A DNA stretch of 64,000 bases from Siccirubricoccus sp. G192. Its GTDB lineage: Bacteria; Pseudomonadota; Alphaproteobacteria; Acetobacterales; Acetobacteraceae. A model generated the notes under the pieces. The model saw nothing but the letters and a program-made list of their open reading frames with translations, did not search any database and was not told the DNA's origin. The stretch covers positions 2,701,501 through 2,765,500 of the forward strand of contig NZ_JAHREN010000001.1 of assembly GCF_019084075.1 (NCBI RefSeq), given 5' to 3'. Both the position numbers and the translations under genes were made by a program. This document shows positions 53,340-62,016 of the stretch, in pieces (positions within the stretch are counted from its first letter, which is position 1; the number at the start of each line of letters is the position of its first letter).

Positions 53340-54540
53340 GCGCGGCGCCCCAGGCGAAGAAGTCCTTGCCCTCGCGCCGCAGCATATTGGCGAGCACCAT
53401 GCGGTGCACCTCGCTGGCGCCATCCACCAGCCGGGCCTGGCGGGCGTAGCGGTACATCCATTCCACCGGCGTGTCCTTGGAATAGCCGCGCGCGCCGAGC
53501 AATTGCAGCGAGGTGTCCACCGCACGCTGCAACGCATCCGCCACGACCACCTTGGCCATGGAGACCTCCTTCCGCGCATAGCCGCCCTGGTCCAGCACCC
53601 AGGCAGCGCGCATGGTCAGCAGCCGGCCGATATCGAGCTCCATCGCCGCCTGGCCGATCATGCCCTGCACGCTCTCCTTCTCGATCAGGGCGGAGCCGAA
53701 GGCGTGGCGCGTCTCGATCCGCGCCATGGCGATCTCCAGCGCCCGGCGGCCCATGCCGGTCCAGCGCATGCAATGCGTGAGGCGCGCCGGGCCGAGGCGG
53801 ATCTGCGTCAGTTTCAGCCCGTCGCCGATGCCCATCAGCCGGTCCTCGTCGGGAATCTCCAGCCCATCGAATTCCAGCTCGCAATGCCCGCCATGCTCCT
53901 CCGGCCCCATGATCGGGATGCGGCGGACGATACGCCAGCCCGGGCTGTCGGCATGGAAGAGGAAGGCGGTCAGGCCCTTGCGGTTGTCATCTGAGGTGCG
54001 GGCCATGAGGATAAAGTGCTTCGCCTCGCCGGCACCGGTGATGTAGTGCTTGCGGCCATGGATCACCCAGCGGTCGTTGCCGCGCCGCTCGGCCCGCGTA
54101 TAGGTCATGGAGGGGTCGCTGCCGCAGCCATCGGGCTCGGTCATGGCGAAGGCGGACTGCACCTCGCCATCGATGATGGGTTGCAGCCAGCGCGCCTTCT
54201 GGTCCTCCCGCGCCACCTGTTCCAGCACGCGCATGTTGCCGTCATCGGGGGCGGCGGCGTTGAACACCACGGGGCCGAAGATGCTGCGGTTCATCTCCTC
54301 GTAGCAGGGTGCGATGCCGACCATGGAGAGGCCGCCGCCGCCGCGCGCCTTGGGCAATGACAGCGCCCAGAGCCCGGCCGCCTTCGCCTCGGCGCGAAGC
54401 GTCCGCAGCAGGGCGGGGGCGATGTTCTCGTGCTCGTCATAGCTGGCGCGGTCGGCCTCCAGCGGAATCAGGCGATCCTCGACGAAGGCCCTGATCTTCT
54501 GCCGGATGGCGTCCACTTCGGGCGAAAGGCTGAAGTCCAT
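53332..54540 (-). CDS. Acyl-CoA dehydrogenase (ACAD10/11- and LvaC-like by context)
   Basis: 402 residues. FAMTEPDGCGSDPSMTYTRA is the FAD/substrate segment, RWVIHGRKHYITGAGEAKHF and GPEEHGGHCELEFDGLEIPD follow, and SLQLLGARGYSKDTPVEWMY and VDGASEVHRMVLANMLRR close the protein. In the lva pathway such an enzyme converts 4-phosphoacyl-CoA to the enoyl-CoA and on to 3-hydroxyacyl-CoA. It overlaps the kinase gene by 8 bp (ATGGATGA) and lies 36 bp after the SDR stop. Confidence 0.93.
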   Translation of the reverse strand: MDFSLSPEVDAIRQKIRAFVEDRLIPLEADRASYDEHENIAPALLRTLRAEAKAAGLWALSLPKARGGGGLSMVGIAPCYEEMNRSIFGPVVFNAAAPDDGNMRVLEQVAREDQKARWLQPIIDGEVQSAFAMTEPDGCGSDPSMTYTRAERRGNDRWVIHGRKHYITGAGEAKHFILMARTSDDNRKGLTAFLFHADSPGWRIVRRIPIMGPEEHGGHCELEFDGLEIPDEDRLMGIGDGLKLTQIRLGPARLTHCMRWTGMGRRALEIAMARIETRHAFGSALIEKESVQGMIGQAAMELDIGRLLTMRAAWVLDQGGYARKEVSMAKVVVADALQRAVDTSLQLLGARGYSKDTPVEWMYRYARQARLVDGASEVHRMVLANMLRREGKDFFAWGAAHG

Positions 54541-54576
54541 GATGCTGGTCCTATGGCTGTGCCGAGGCTGGGCACC

Positions 54577-55347
54577 CTAGAGCGGGTTCACGGAATGGCC
54601 GCCATCGACGACCAGGGTCGCGCCGGTCATATGCGCGCCGGCGGGGGAGGCAAGCAGCAGCAGCGGGCCGGTGAGATCCGCCACCTGGCCGAGGCGCCGC
54701 TGCGGCACCCGCCGCACCATGGCCTGGCCGGGCTCGGAGGCGAAGAAGTCGCGGTTGATGGGCGTCTCGACATAGCCGGGAGCCAGCGCATTCACCCGGA
54801 TGCGGTGGCGCGCCAGCTCCACCGCCAATTGCCGGGTCAGTTGCAGCAGCCCGGCCTTGGCGGCGGTATAGCCGGCGACGCCGGGGATGATCCGCTCGCC
54901 CAGGATTGAGGCGATATTGATGATCGCTCCTGGTTGCCCCGCGGCAACCAGGCGCCGCGCCGCCTCGGTCGCCACCAGGAAGCAGCCGCGCAGGTTCACG
55001 CCCAGCACGCCGTCCCAGTCCTCGGCGGTCTGTTGCAGCACCGGCTTCGTCACCGCGATGCCGGCATTGTTGATGATGATGTCGCAGGGGCCGAAGCCGA
55101 GCGCCGCCGCATCCTCGAAGGCGCGGGCGATGCCGGCGGCCTCGGTCACGTCGAGCGCCACGGAAGCGGCGCGCTCGCCCAGCTCCGCCGCGAGCGCCGC
55201 CAGCGCCTCGGTCCGCCGCGCGGCCAGCACCACCCGCGCCCCGGCGCCATGCAGCACGCGCGCGAAATGGGCGCCGAGCACGCCGGAGGCGCCGGTGACC
55301 AGGGCGGTGGAGCCCTCCAGGGAAAAAAGCCGCGCCGATTCCGCCAT
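54577..55347 (-). CDS. Short-chain dehydrogenase/reductase (LvaD-like by context)
   Basis: 256 residues. The Rossmann loop is LVTGASGVLGAHFARVL, NNAG appears in DIIINNAGIAV, and the catalytic tyrosine and lysine are in GVAGYTAAKAGLLQL. Arginines after strand 2 (AARRTEAL) suggest NADP(H). At the head of the kinase/dehydrogenase operon it would reduce a 4-keto acyl-CoA to the 4-hydroxy form, as LvaD does for levulinyl-CoA (inference). ATG 55347 (MAESARLFSLEGS) is preferred over a 28-residue longer frame. Confidence 0.9.
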   Translation of the reverse strand: MAESARLFSLEGSTALVTGASGVLGAHFARVLHGAGARVVLAARRTEALAALAAELGERAASVALDVTEAAGIARAFEDAAALGFGPCDIIINNAGIAVTKPVLQQTAEDWDGVLGVNLRGCFLVATEAARRLVAAGQPGAIINIASILGERIIPGVAGYTAAKAGLLQLTRQLAVELARHRIRVNALAPGYVETPINRDFFASEPGQAMVRRVPQRRLGQVADLTGPLLLLASPAGAHMTGATLVVDGGHSVNPL

Positions 55348-55453
55348 GCCTGCCCGGGGCCGCGCGCATCCTGCCGCGCCGCCCGCCTCCCTCGCTGCGT
55401 TCCGTCGGCCGCAATTGACCACCGGCCCCACGCAGGGGCAAGCCAGGGCCGCG

Positions 55454-56434
55454 TCAGCCCGGATTGAGGTTCATCGCCGCCACCACCGGGGCCCAGCGCG
55501 CCACCTCCGCCCGCACATGTGCCGCGGCGGCGGCGGCGGAGGGGTCGGGCCAGGTCTCCACATTCGCCTGCCGCAGCCTGGCCCGCACGCCGGGATCGGT
55601 CACGGCGCGGCGGGCCGCGGCTTCCAGCACCGCCAGGATCTCCGGCGGCGTGCCGGGGCGGGCGAAGAGCACCTGCCAGGCGGTGAGGTCGTAGCCAGGG
55701 ACCCCGGCCTCCTGCAGCGTCGGCAATTCCGGCATCTGCTCCGACCTTTCGGCGCCGCTGACCGCCAGGGCGCGCAGCCGGCCGTCGCGGATCAGCGGCG
55801 CCATCATCGAGGGGCTGTCGATGGAAAGCTGCATCCGCCCGGCCACCAGGTCCTGCACGGCATTGGCAGCAGTACGGTAGGGCACGATGGTGAAATTCAC
55901 GCCCGCCTGCTGCCGCAGCAGCTCGCCGGCCATGTGGTTGGTGGCGCCGGGATTGGCCGAGCCGTATTCGCCGCCTGCCCCTGCTGCCGTAGCCAGGCCA
56001 GCAGCCCGGCCACGTCGCGCGCCGGCACATCCGGATGCACCGCCAGCACGAAGGGCTGGCGGCCGATCAGGGCGAGGGGGGAGGAAGTCGCGCACCGGAT
56101 CATAGGGGAAATTGGGGTAGATCGCCTGCATCACCGGATGGTTGTTGGTGCCGATGTAGATCGTGTAGCCATCCGCCGCCGTGCGCTGGAAGGCGGCCGC
56201 GCCGACCGTGCTGCCGGCGCCCACGATGTTCTCGGGCACCACCGGCCGGCCGAGCGTCACTGACATGTGCTCGGCGATGATGCGGCCGACGATATCGGTG
56301 ACGCCGGCCACGCCCACCGGGATGATCAGGCGGACCGGGCGGTTCGGATAGGCTTCCTGCGCTGCGGCGGGCCAAGCGGCAAGCATCGGGGCGGCGAGCA
56401 GCGGGGCGGCGAGGATCATGCGGCGGCTGGGCAT
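55454..56434 (-). pseudogene. Bug/TctC-family substrate-binding protein with two compensating frameshifts (probable indel errors)
   Basis: The ends are in one frame, but about 35 residues in the middle are not. One extra C at the run opposite 56076-56081 and one missing base near 55973-55977 restore VRDFLPLALIGRQPFVLAVH and WLRQQGQGGEYGSANPGATN, the normal Bug core. As it stands the frame is open with a wrong central segment (RPDRPPALRAGGASGCAG). The signal MPSRRMILAAPLLAAPML has an arginine pair, loop 1 is VGVAGVTDIVGRIIAEH with alanine where the family has glycine, and loop 2 is PYRTAANAVQDLVAG. It lies upstream of the SDR gene on the same strand. Confidence 0.87.
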
Positions 56435-56533
56435 GGGCGGTCCCTCCGGCGGAGGTCCGCATCATGCGGCAAAGTTGTTGCCGCGCAAGGATTGCGCCAC
56501 CCTGGCATCATCCAGCTTCGTCGGAGACGGCCC

Positions 56534-57460
56534 ATGCAGCCCGTGACCCTCCAGGAACCCTTCCGCGCCGTCTTCTACGCGCCCTTCTACGCGGCGCTGG
56601 CCCGCGGCGCCTATGCGGCGGAGGGGGTGGAGGTGCGGCTGCTGGCCGGTGCCGTGCCGTCGCTGGCCAAGGATTCCGTGCTGTCCGGCCAGGCCGATCT
56701 CGCCTGGGGCGGGCCGATGCGCGTGCTGCTGGCGCATGATGCCGATCCCGCCTGCCCCTTGCGCAATTTCGGCGCGGTGGTGATGCGCGACCCCTTCTTC
56801 CTGGTGGGCCGCGCCCCGCGCCCCGGCTTCCGGCTGGCCGACCTGGCCGGGCTGACCCTCGGCACCGTCTCGGAAGTGCCGACGCCCTGGTGGACCCTGC
56901 AGCAGGATATCCGCCTGGCCGGGCGCGACCCCGATACCCTCCGCCGGATCACGCATCGCAGCATGGCGGAGAATGCCGAGGCCGTGGCCGATGGCACGCT
57001 CGACCTGGCGCAGCTCTTCGAGCCCTTCGTCAGCCTGCTGGAGCAGCGCGGCGCCGGCCATGTCTGGCACAGCGCCGCGGCGCGGGGCCCGACCGGCTAC
57101 ACCACCTTCATCAGCACCACGGAGCGGTTGCAGGCCCGCCGCGCGGAGTTCAAGGCGATGCTGCGCGGCCTGGCGAAGACCCTCACCTGGGTGGCGGCGA
57201 CCCCGCCCGCCGCGCTGGCCGAGACCATCGCGCCCTTCTTCCCGGAGATGCCGCAGTCGCTGCTGGCCGCCTGCCTCGCCCGGTACACATCGGTCGGCCT
57301 CTGGACCGCCGATCCCTTCTACCCCGAGGAAGCCTTCATCCGGCTGGAGACGGCGATGCTTTCCGCGGGCGCCATCCGCCGCAGGCCGGGCTTCGCCGCA
57401 ACCGCCGACAATGCGGTCGTCGCCGAGGCGCTGGCGGAAGCCGGGTTGCCCGCCCGCTGA
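56534..57460 (+). CDS. NMT1/THI5-like (ABC-type) substrate-binding protein without a signal peptide
   Basis: 308 residues. FYAPFYAALARGAYAAEGVE and PSLAKDSVLSGQADLAWGGP are the typical first-lobe segments of SsuA/ThiY/NMT1-like proteins, followed by LAGLTLGTVSEVPTPWWTLQ. Such proteins bind sulfonates, pyrimidine thiamin precursors or aromatic acids. Here the frame starts directly at MQPVTLQEPF with no hydrophobic leader and no upstream in-frame signal. It may therefore act in the cytoplasm as an enzyme (as THI5 does) or be mis-started. No ABC permease or ATPase is adjacent. Confidence 0.85.
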   Translation: MQPVTLQEPFRAVFYAPFYAALARGAYAAEGVEVRLLAGAVPSLAKDSVLSGQADLAWGGPMRVLLAHDADPACPLRNFGAVVMRDPFFLVGRAPRPGFRLADLAGLTLGTVSEVPTPWWTLQQDIRLAGRDPDTLRRITHRSMAENAEAVADGTLDLAQLFEPFVSLLEQRGAGHVWHSAAARGPTGYTTFISTTERLQARRAEFKAMLRGLAKTLTWVAATPPAALAETIAPFFPEMPQSLLAACLARYTSVGLWTADPFYPEEAFIRLETAMLSAGAIRRRPGFAATADNAVVAEALAEAGLPAR

Positions 57461-57467
57461 GCGGGCG

Positions 57468-59463
57468 TCAGACGTCCACTTCCTCCGCGTCCATCTTCGC
57501 CGCGTTGTCCTGGATGAATTTGAAGCGCAATTCGGGCCTGCGGCCCATCAGCGCCTCCATCAGCTCGGCGGTCCGGGCGCGTTCCTCCTTGGGCAGCACC
57601 ACCTTCAGCAGGGTGCGGCGCTTCGGGTCCATGGTGGTTTCCTTCAATGAGGCCGGCGGCATCTCGCCCAGGCCCTTGAAGCGGCTGACCTCCACCTTCT
57701 GGTTCGGCTTGAACTCCCGCTTAAGCAGCCGCTCCCGGTCGGCATCATCCCGGGCATAGAGGCTCTTGCCGCCGGCCTGCAGCCGGTAGAGCGGCGGCTG
57801 GGCCAGGAAGACCCGGCCCTCCCGCACCAGCACCGGCAATTCCTTGTAGAAGAAGGTCATCAGCAGCGCGGCGATATGGGCGCCGTCCACGTCGGCATCG
57901 GTCATGATGACGACGCGGCCATAGCGCAGCCGGGCCAGGTCGAAGCGGTCGCCGGCGCCGCAGCCCAGCGCCTCGATCAGGTCCTTGAGTTCCTGGTTCT
58001 GCCGCAGCTTGTCGGCGGAGGCGCTGGCCACGTTCAGGATCTTGCCGCGCAGCGGCAGCACCGCCTGGGTTTCGCGGTCCCGCGCCTGCTTGGCGGAGCC
58101 GCCGGCCGAATCGCCCTCCACCAGGAAGAGTTCGGTGCCCTCGGCGGTCGCGCGCGCGCAATCGGCGAGCTTGCCGGGCAGGCGCAGCTTGCGGGTGGCG
58201 GATTTGCGCGGCGTGTCCTTCTGCTCGCGCCGGCGGATGCGGTCCTCGGCACGCTCGATCGCCCAGGCCAGGAGGTTGTCCGCGGTGCCGGGGTCGCCGG
58301 CCAGCCAATGGTCGAACTGGTCGCGGAGCGCCGCCTCCACTAGGCGGGCGGCCTCCGGGCTGGTGAGTTTTTCCTTGGTTTGGCCCTGGAATTGCGGGTC
58401 CCGGACAAATACCGAGAGCATCCCGGCCATGCCGCCAAACAGGTCCTCGGCGGTGACGGTGGCGGCGCGCTTCTCCTTCTTCAGCTCGCCCCAGGCGCGC
58501 AGCCCCTTGACCAGCGCGGCGCGCAGCCCGGCCTCATGCGTGCCGCCCTGGGAGGTCGGGATTGTATTGGCATAGGTGGAGAGGAAGCCCTCGCCCTGGT
58601 CGAGCCAGGTGATGGCCCATTCGCAGCGGCCGGCATTGTCCGGGAAGCCGGTCTCGCCCGCGAAGGGCGCCGGTACCACCCCGGCGCGGCCCTCGATGGC
58701 GGCGGCCAGGTAGTCGGAAAGCCCGCCCGGGAAATGCAGCACCGCGCTGGCCGGCGTATCGCCCTGGGCCAAAGCGGGGTCGCAGGACCAGCGGATCTCG
58801 ACGCCGCGGAACAGGTAGGCCTTGGAGCGGCAGAGCCGGTGCAGCCGGGCGGCCGAGAATTCCAGCTTGCCGAAGATCTCGGGGTCCGGCCGGAAGCGGA
58901 TGGTGGTGCCGCGGCGGTTGTGGATGGAGCCCGCGTTCTTCAGCTTGCCCAGCGGCTTGCCGCGCGAATAGGCCTGGGTCCAGAGGGTGCGGTCGCGCGC
59001 CACCTCCACCTCCAGCCGCTCGCTCAGTGCATTCACCACGGAACTGCCCACGCCATGCAGGCCGCCCGAGGTGTCATAGGCCTTGCCGGAGAACTTGCCC
59101 CCCCGAATGCAGGGTGGTGAGAATCACCTCCAGCGCCGAGAGCTTGGGGAAGCGCGGATGCGGGTCGGTCGGGATGCCGCGGCCATTGTCCCGCACGGTC
59201 AGCCAATTGCCGGCCTCCAGCGTCACCTCAATGCGGTCGGCATGGCCGGCCACCGCCTCGTCCATGGCATTGTCCAGGACCTCGGCGGCCAGGTGGTGCA
59301 GCGCGTTCTCGTCGGTGCCGCCGATATACATGCCGGGCCGGCGCCGCACCGGCTCCAGCCCCTCCAGCACCTCGATGTCCTTGGCGGAGTAGCTGGCCGC
59401 GGCAGCGGGCGTGACCGAGGCGGCGCCCTTCTGCGGGCGCCGCCCGCCGAACAGGTCGTTCAT
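57468..59463 (-). pseudogene. parE: DNA topoisomerase IV subunit B (ParE), frameshifted (almost certainly an indel error)
   Basis: ParE is the ATPase subunit of topoisomerase IV, which separates daughter chromosomes. The GHKL ATPase motifs are present (EVLDNAMDEAVAGHADRIEV, VRDNGRGIPTD), and the TOPRIM domain has FLVEGDSAGGSAKQARDRET and VIMTDADVDGAHIAALLMTF. The C-terminal RFKGLGEMPPASLKETTMDP is intact. At 59098-59104 a C7 run should be C6: then HSGGKFSGKAYDTSGGLHGV reads through, giving 664 residues. As sequenced the protein ends shortly after the run. An essential gene is unlikely to be broken, so this is strong evidence for homopolymer errors in this assembly. Confidence 0.96.
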
Positions 59464-59518
59464 GTCTTGTTCCCCTGATGCCGCCAAGATAGCCTCCGGG
59501 GAAGGCGGATACAACACG

Positions 59519-59549
59519 GTCCGGCGAGTCGGACTCGAACCGACCGCCG
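59519..59549 (-). other. Hairpin resembling a tRNA T-arm and acceptor 3' end (tRNA relic or terminator)
   Basis: On the minus strand GTCGG-TTCGAGT-CCGAC is a perfect T-arm (5-bp stem, 7-base TTCGAGT loop), followed by TCGCCGGA like an acceptor 3' strand and discriminator. No matching 5' acceptor, D-arm or anticodon arm is found upstream, and CCA is not encoded (CCG instead). The same bases form a longer stem, CCGGCG-GTCGG against CCGAC-T-CGCCGG, with one bulge, located between the dps stop and the parE start. No T-run follows. It may be a tRNA fragment left by recombination or a factor-dependent terminator. Confidence 0.45.
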
Positions 59550-59578
59550 GCCGTGTCATTCAATCCGCGGTTGCGGTG

Positions 59579-60097
59579 TCAGCGCGCCGTATCGGGTGTC
59601 AGATGCGCCTCCAGCATCCAGAGCATCTTGTCGACCGCGCGGGACTGTTCGGTCAGCAGGTCGGCGGTATCGGCATCGCCTGCCTCGTCGGTCTGGTCGA
59701 TGCCCTCGCGCAGGGTCTTGGCGACCATGGCGTAGCGGTCCGCCAACTGCCGCACATGGTCCATGCCGGCATAGAGGTCGGTCGGATAGGGCGGCAGGCG
59801 GGTCTGGCTGGCCAGGGTCTGAGTGGTGCCGTTGGCGGTGCCGCCAAGCTGCACGATCCGCTCCGCCAGGTCGTCCGAGCCGGTGTGGAGAATGTTGTAG
59901 AAACCCTCGAACAGCACATGCAGCGCACCGAAATGCGGGCCCTTCACGTTCCAATGCGCCTGACGGGTTGCATTGTAGAGGTCCACCGCGTCCACGAGGC
60001 AGCCCTGCAACACGTTGATCGAAACCTGTTTCGCATTGTCCGCGACATCGTTGCGGGTCTGCATGGTCTTGCCGGCCTTGTCGGCGGATTTCGCCAT
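59579..60097 (-). CDS. dps: DNA starvation/stationary-phase protection protein Dps
   Basis: 172 residues. Dps forms a 12-subunit shell that stores iron and protects DNA. The ferroxidase ligands are recognisable: the histidine in ATRQAHWNVKGPHF and the D/E pair in LHVLFEGFYN, with NILHTGSDDLAERI next. AHLTPDTAR is a normal C terminus. The Lys-rich N terminus (MAKSADKAGK) could bind DNA, as in E. coli Dps. ATG 60097 has GAGGAGAAGCACC upstream. The 202 bp spacer to the MFS stop probably holds its promoter, but no OxyR-like site was recognised. Confidence 0.95.
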   Translation of the reverse strand: MAKSADKAGKTMQTRNDVADNAKQVSINVLQGCLVDAVDLYNATRQAHWNVKGPHFGALHVLFEGFYNILHTGSDDLAERIVQLGGTANGTTQTLASQTRLPPYPTDLYAGMDHVRQLADRYAMVAKTLREGIDQTDEAGDADTADLLTEQSRAVDKMLWMLEAHLTPDTAR

Positions 60098-60299
60098 GGT
60101 GCTTCTCCTCGTATCGTTGCGGCCTGGAATGTAGGGCGCCGGGCATGGGTGGCCAGCCCCACGGCGCCAAAGGGTGCATTGCGGCAGCGCCCGAGGCGGC
60201 CTTGCGCCGCATGACAAACGCGTGCGCGGGTCGCCGGGCGGCTTTTCTCCTGCCGGTCGGTTCACGCCCTCCGGCTGCGCCTTCGGGCGACCGGGCGGC

Positions 60300-61907
60300 T
60301 CAGGGCTGCACGTTCAGGTAGCGCGCGGTCTCGGGCAGGGCCTCGCCCCGGTGCAGCGCGACGGCGCGGGAGAGCGTGGCCCGGTCCTCCTCGGTCAGCC
60401 GCTGTTCCTCGCGCAGATGCTCGGTCCAGCTTGCCACCGCCCAGAGCTCGACCCAGCGTTCGGGATGCGCCACATCCTCATAGAGCCGCCAGGTCATGGC
60501 GCCGGAGCGCAGCCGCACCCGCCGCACTTCCTGCATCACCGCCAGGAAGTCCGGCCGCTCGGCGGGGTCGATGCGGTAGCGCACCGCCTCCAGCACCCGG
60601 CCGGACCGCTCGCCGAGCAACTCCACCAGCTCCGCGGACGGCGCCTCCGGCTGCGGCGTCGGAGTGGCGGCGCGCTGCTGCTGCACCACCGTATCCAGTC
60701 GCCAGGGCCGCACCAGCACCGCCGCCACCGCCCCCGCCGCCGCGGCCGCGCCCAGTGCCGGCCCCACCCCGAAGCGCCCGCCGAGCCAGCCCGCCAGCGC
60801 CGCGCCGAGCGCCATCATGCCGAAGAAGCTCAACTGGTAGATCGCGATCGCCCGCGCCCGCACCCAGGCCGGCGCGGCCAATTGGGCGGCGGCCGCCAGC
60901 GTGCTGCCGGCGGTGATCCAGGCCGCGCCATAGAGCAGCATCCCGAGCGCCGCCGGCAGCCAGTGGCGCGACACCGCCAGGATCGCCATCGCCACCGAGG
61001 CCAGGACCGAGGCCCAGAACACCATCCCGCTGGCATCCAGCCTGCCGCGCAGCGCCGGCAGGGCGAAGCCGGAGGCCACCGCGCTGAACCCCATCACGCC
61101 CAGCATCAGGCCGAAGGCTTCTGGCCCCAGGCCCAATTGTTGCCGCACGAAGAGCGGCAGCAGGCCCCAGACCGCGGCGGTGAAGAGGAAGAAGGTGCAG
61201 GCGCGCAGGATCGTCGCCTGCATCGCCGGGCTGGCCGAGACGAAGCGCAGCCCCGCCCGCATGGCGGAAACCAGGTGCTCCTTCGGCAGCCTCCCGCCGA
61301 TGCCGGGGCGGCGCCAGGCGAAGAGCGCCAGGATCAGCACCAGGAAGGCCACGGCATTGAGGGCGAAGGCGGTCTCCGGCCCGGCCGCGGCGATGGCGAA
61401 GCCGCCGATGGCCGGGCCCACGGCGCGCGCCAGGTTGAAGCCGATGCCGTTCAGCGCGATGGCCTGCACCAGGTCCTCGCGCGGGACCAGTTCCGGCGTG
61501 GTGGCCGCCCAGGCCGGGAAATTCATGGCGCTGCCGGCGCCGATGGCGAAGGTCAGCGCCAGCAGCCCCCAGGGGCCGAGCGCATCGGCCGAGGTCAGCG
61601 CCGAGAGGATGAGCGCCATGGCCAGGATCCAGGCCTGGGCGCCGATCAGGAAGCGCCGCCGGTCCACGATATCGGCCAGCGCCCCGGAGGGCAGGGCGAG
61701 CAGGAAGACCGGCAGCATGGAGGCCGCCTGCACCAGGCTCACCATGAAGGGCGAGGGGTCGAGGCTGGTCATCAGCCAGCCGGCGCCGGTGTTCTGCACC
61801 CACATGCCGATATTGCTGGCAAGCGTCGCCAGCCAGAGGGTGCGGAAGGTGGCGTGCCGCAACGGCGCGAAGGCACGCGGGAGGGGAAGGGAGCGGGACA
61901 GGGGCAT
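60300..61907 (-). CDS. MFS exporter (MFS_3/transmembrane secretion effector type) with C-terminal ABM-like domain
   Basis: 535 residues. Residues 1-400 hold about twelve hydrophobic segments starting FRTLWLATLASNIGMWVQNT; the cytoplasmic loop after helix 2 is GALADIVDRRRFLIGAQAWI, the MFS signature. The last 115 residues (LEAVRYRIDPAERPDFLAVM, RLRSGAMTWRLYEDVAHPER, WTEHLREEQRLTEED) look like a dimeric alpha/beta-barrel domain of the ABM type, which is characteristic of this EntS-like MFS subfamily. Substrate unknown; siderophore or drug efflux is typical for relatives. ATG 61907 (MPLSRSLPLPRAF) is preferred to a 37-residue extension. Confidence 0.9.
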   Translation of the reverse strand: MPLSRSLPLPRAFAPLRHATFRTLWLATLASNIGMWVQNTGAGWLMTSLDPSPFMVSLVQAASMLPVFLLALPSGALADIVDRRRFLIGAQAWILAMALILSALTSADALGPWGLLALTFAIGAGSAMNFPAWAATTPELVPREDLVQAIALNGIGFNLARAVGPAIGGFAIAAAGPETAFALNAVAFLVLILALFAWRRPGIGGRLPKEHLVSAMRAGLRFVSASPAMQATILRACTFFLFTAAVWGLLPLFVRQQLGLGPEAFGLMLGVMGFSAVASGFALPALRGRLDASGMVFWASVLASVAMAILAVSRHWLPAALGMLLYGAAWITAGSTLAAAAQLAAPAWVRARAIAIYQLSFFGMMALGAALAGWLGGRFGVGPALGAAAAAGAVAAVLVRPWRLDTVVQQQRAATPTPQPEAPSAELVELLGERSGRVLEAVRYRIDPAERPDFLAVMQEVRRVRLRSGAMTWRLYEDVAHPERWVELWAVASWTEHLREEQRLTEEDRATLSRAVALHRGEALPETARYLNVQP

Positions 61908-62016
61908 GCGGCCACCCTGCCAGCCTGCCCTGCCGGCCGAAAGCGAAAGCCGCGCGATTGGCCGGACCCGGATGCGGCACTGGAAATCGGCGTGGCGCCG
62001 CCCCAGGATCGGTGCC

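Noticed and set aside
59519..59610. Complete tRNA gene on the minus strand
   Set aside because: The T-arm is perfect, but no anticodon arm, D-arm or 5' acceptor strand can be paired upstream, and CCA is absent.
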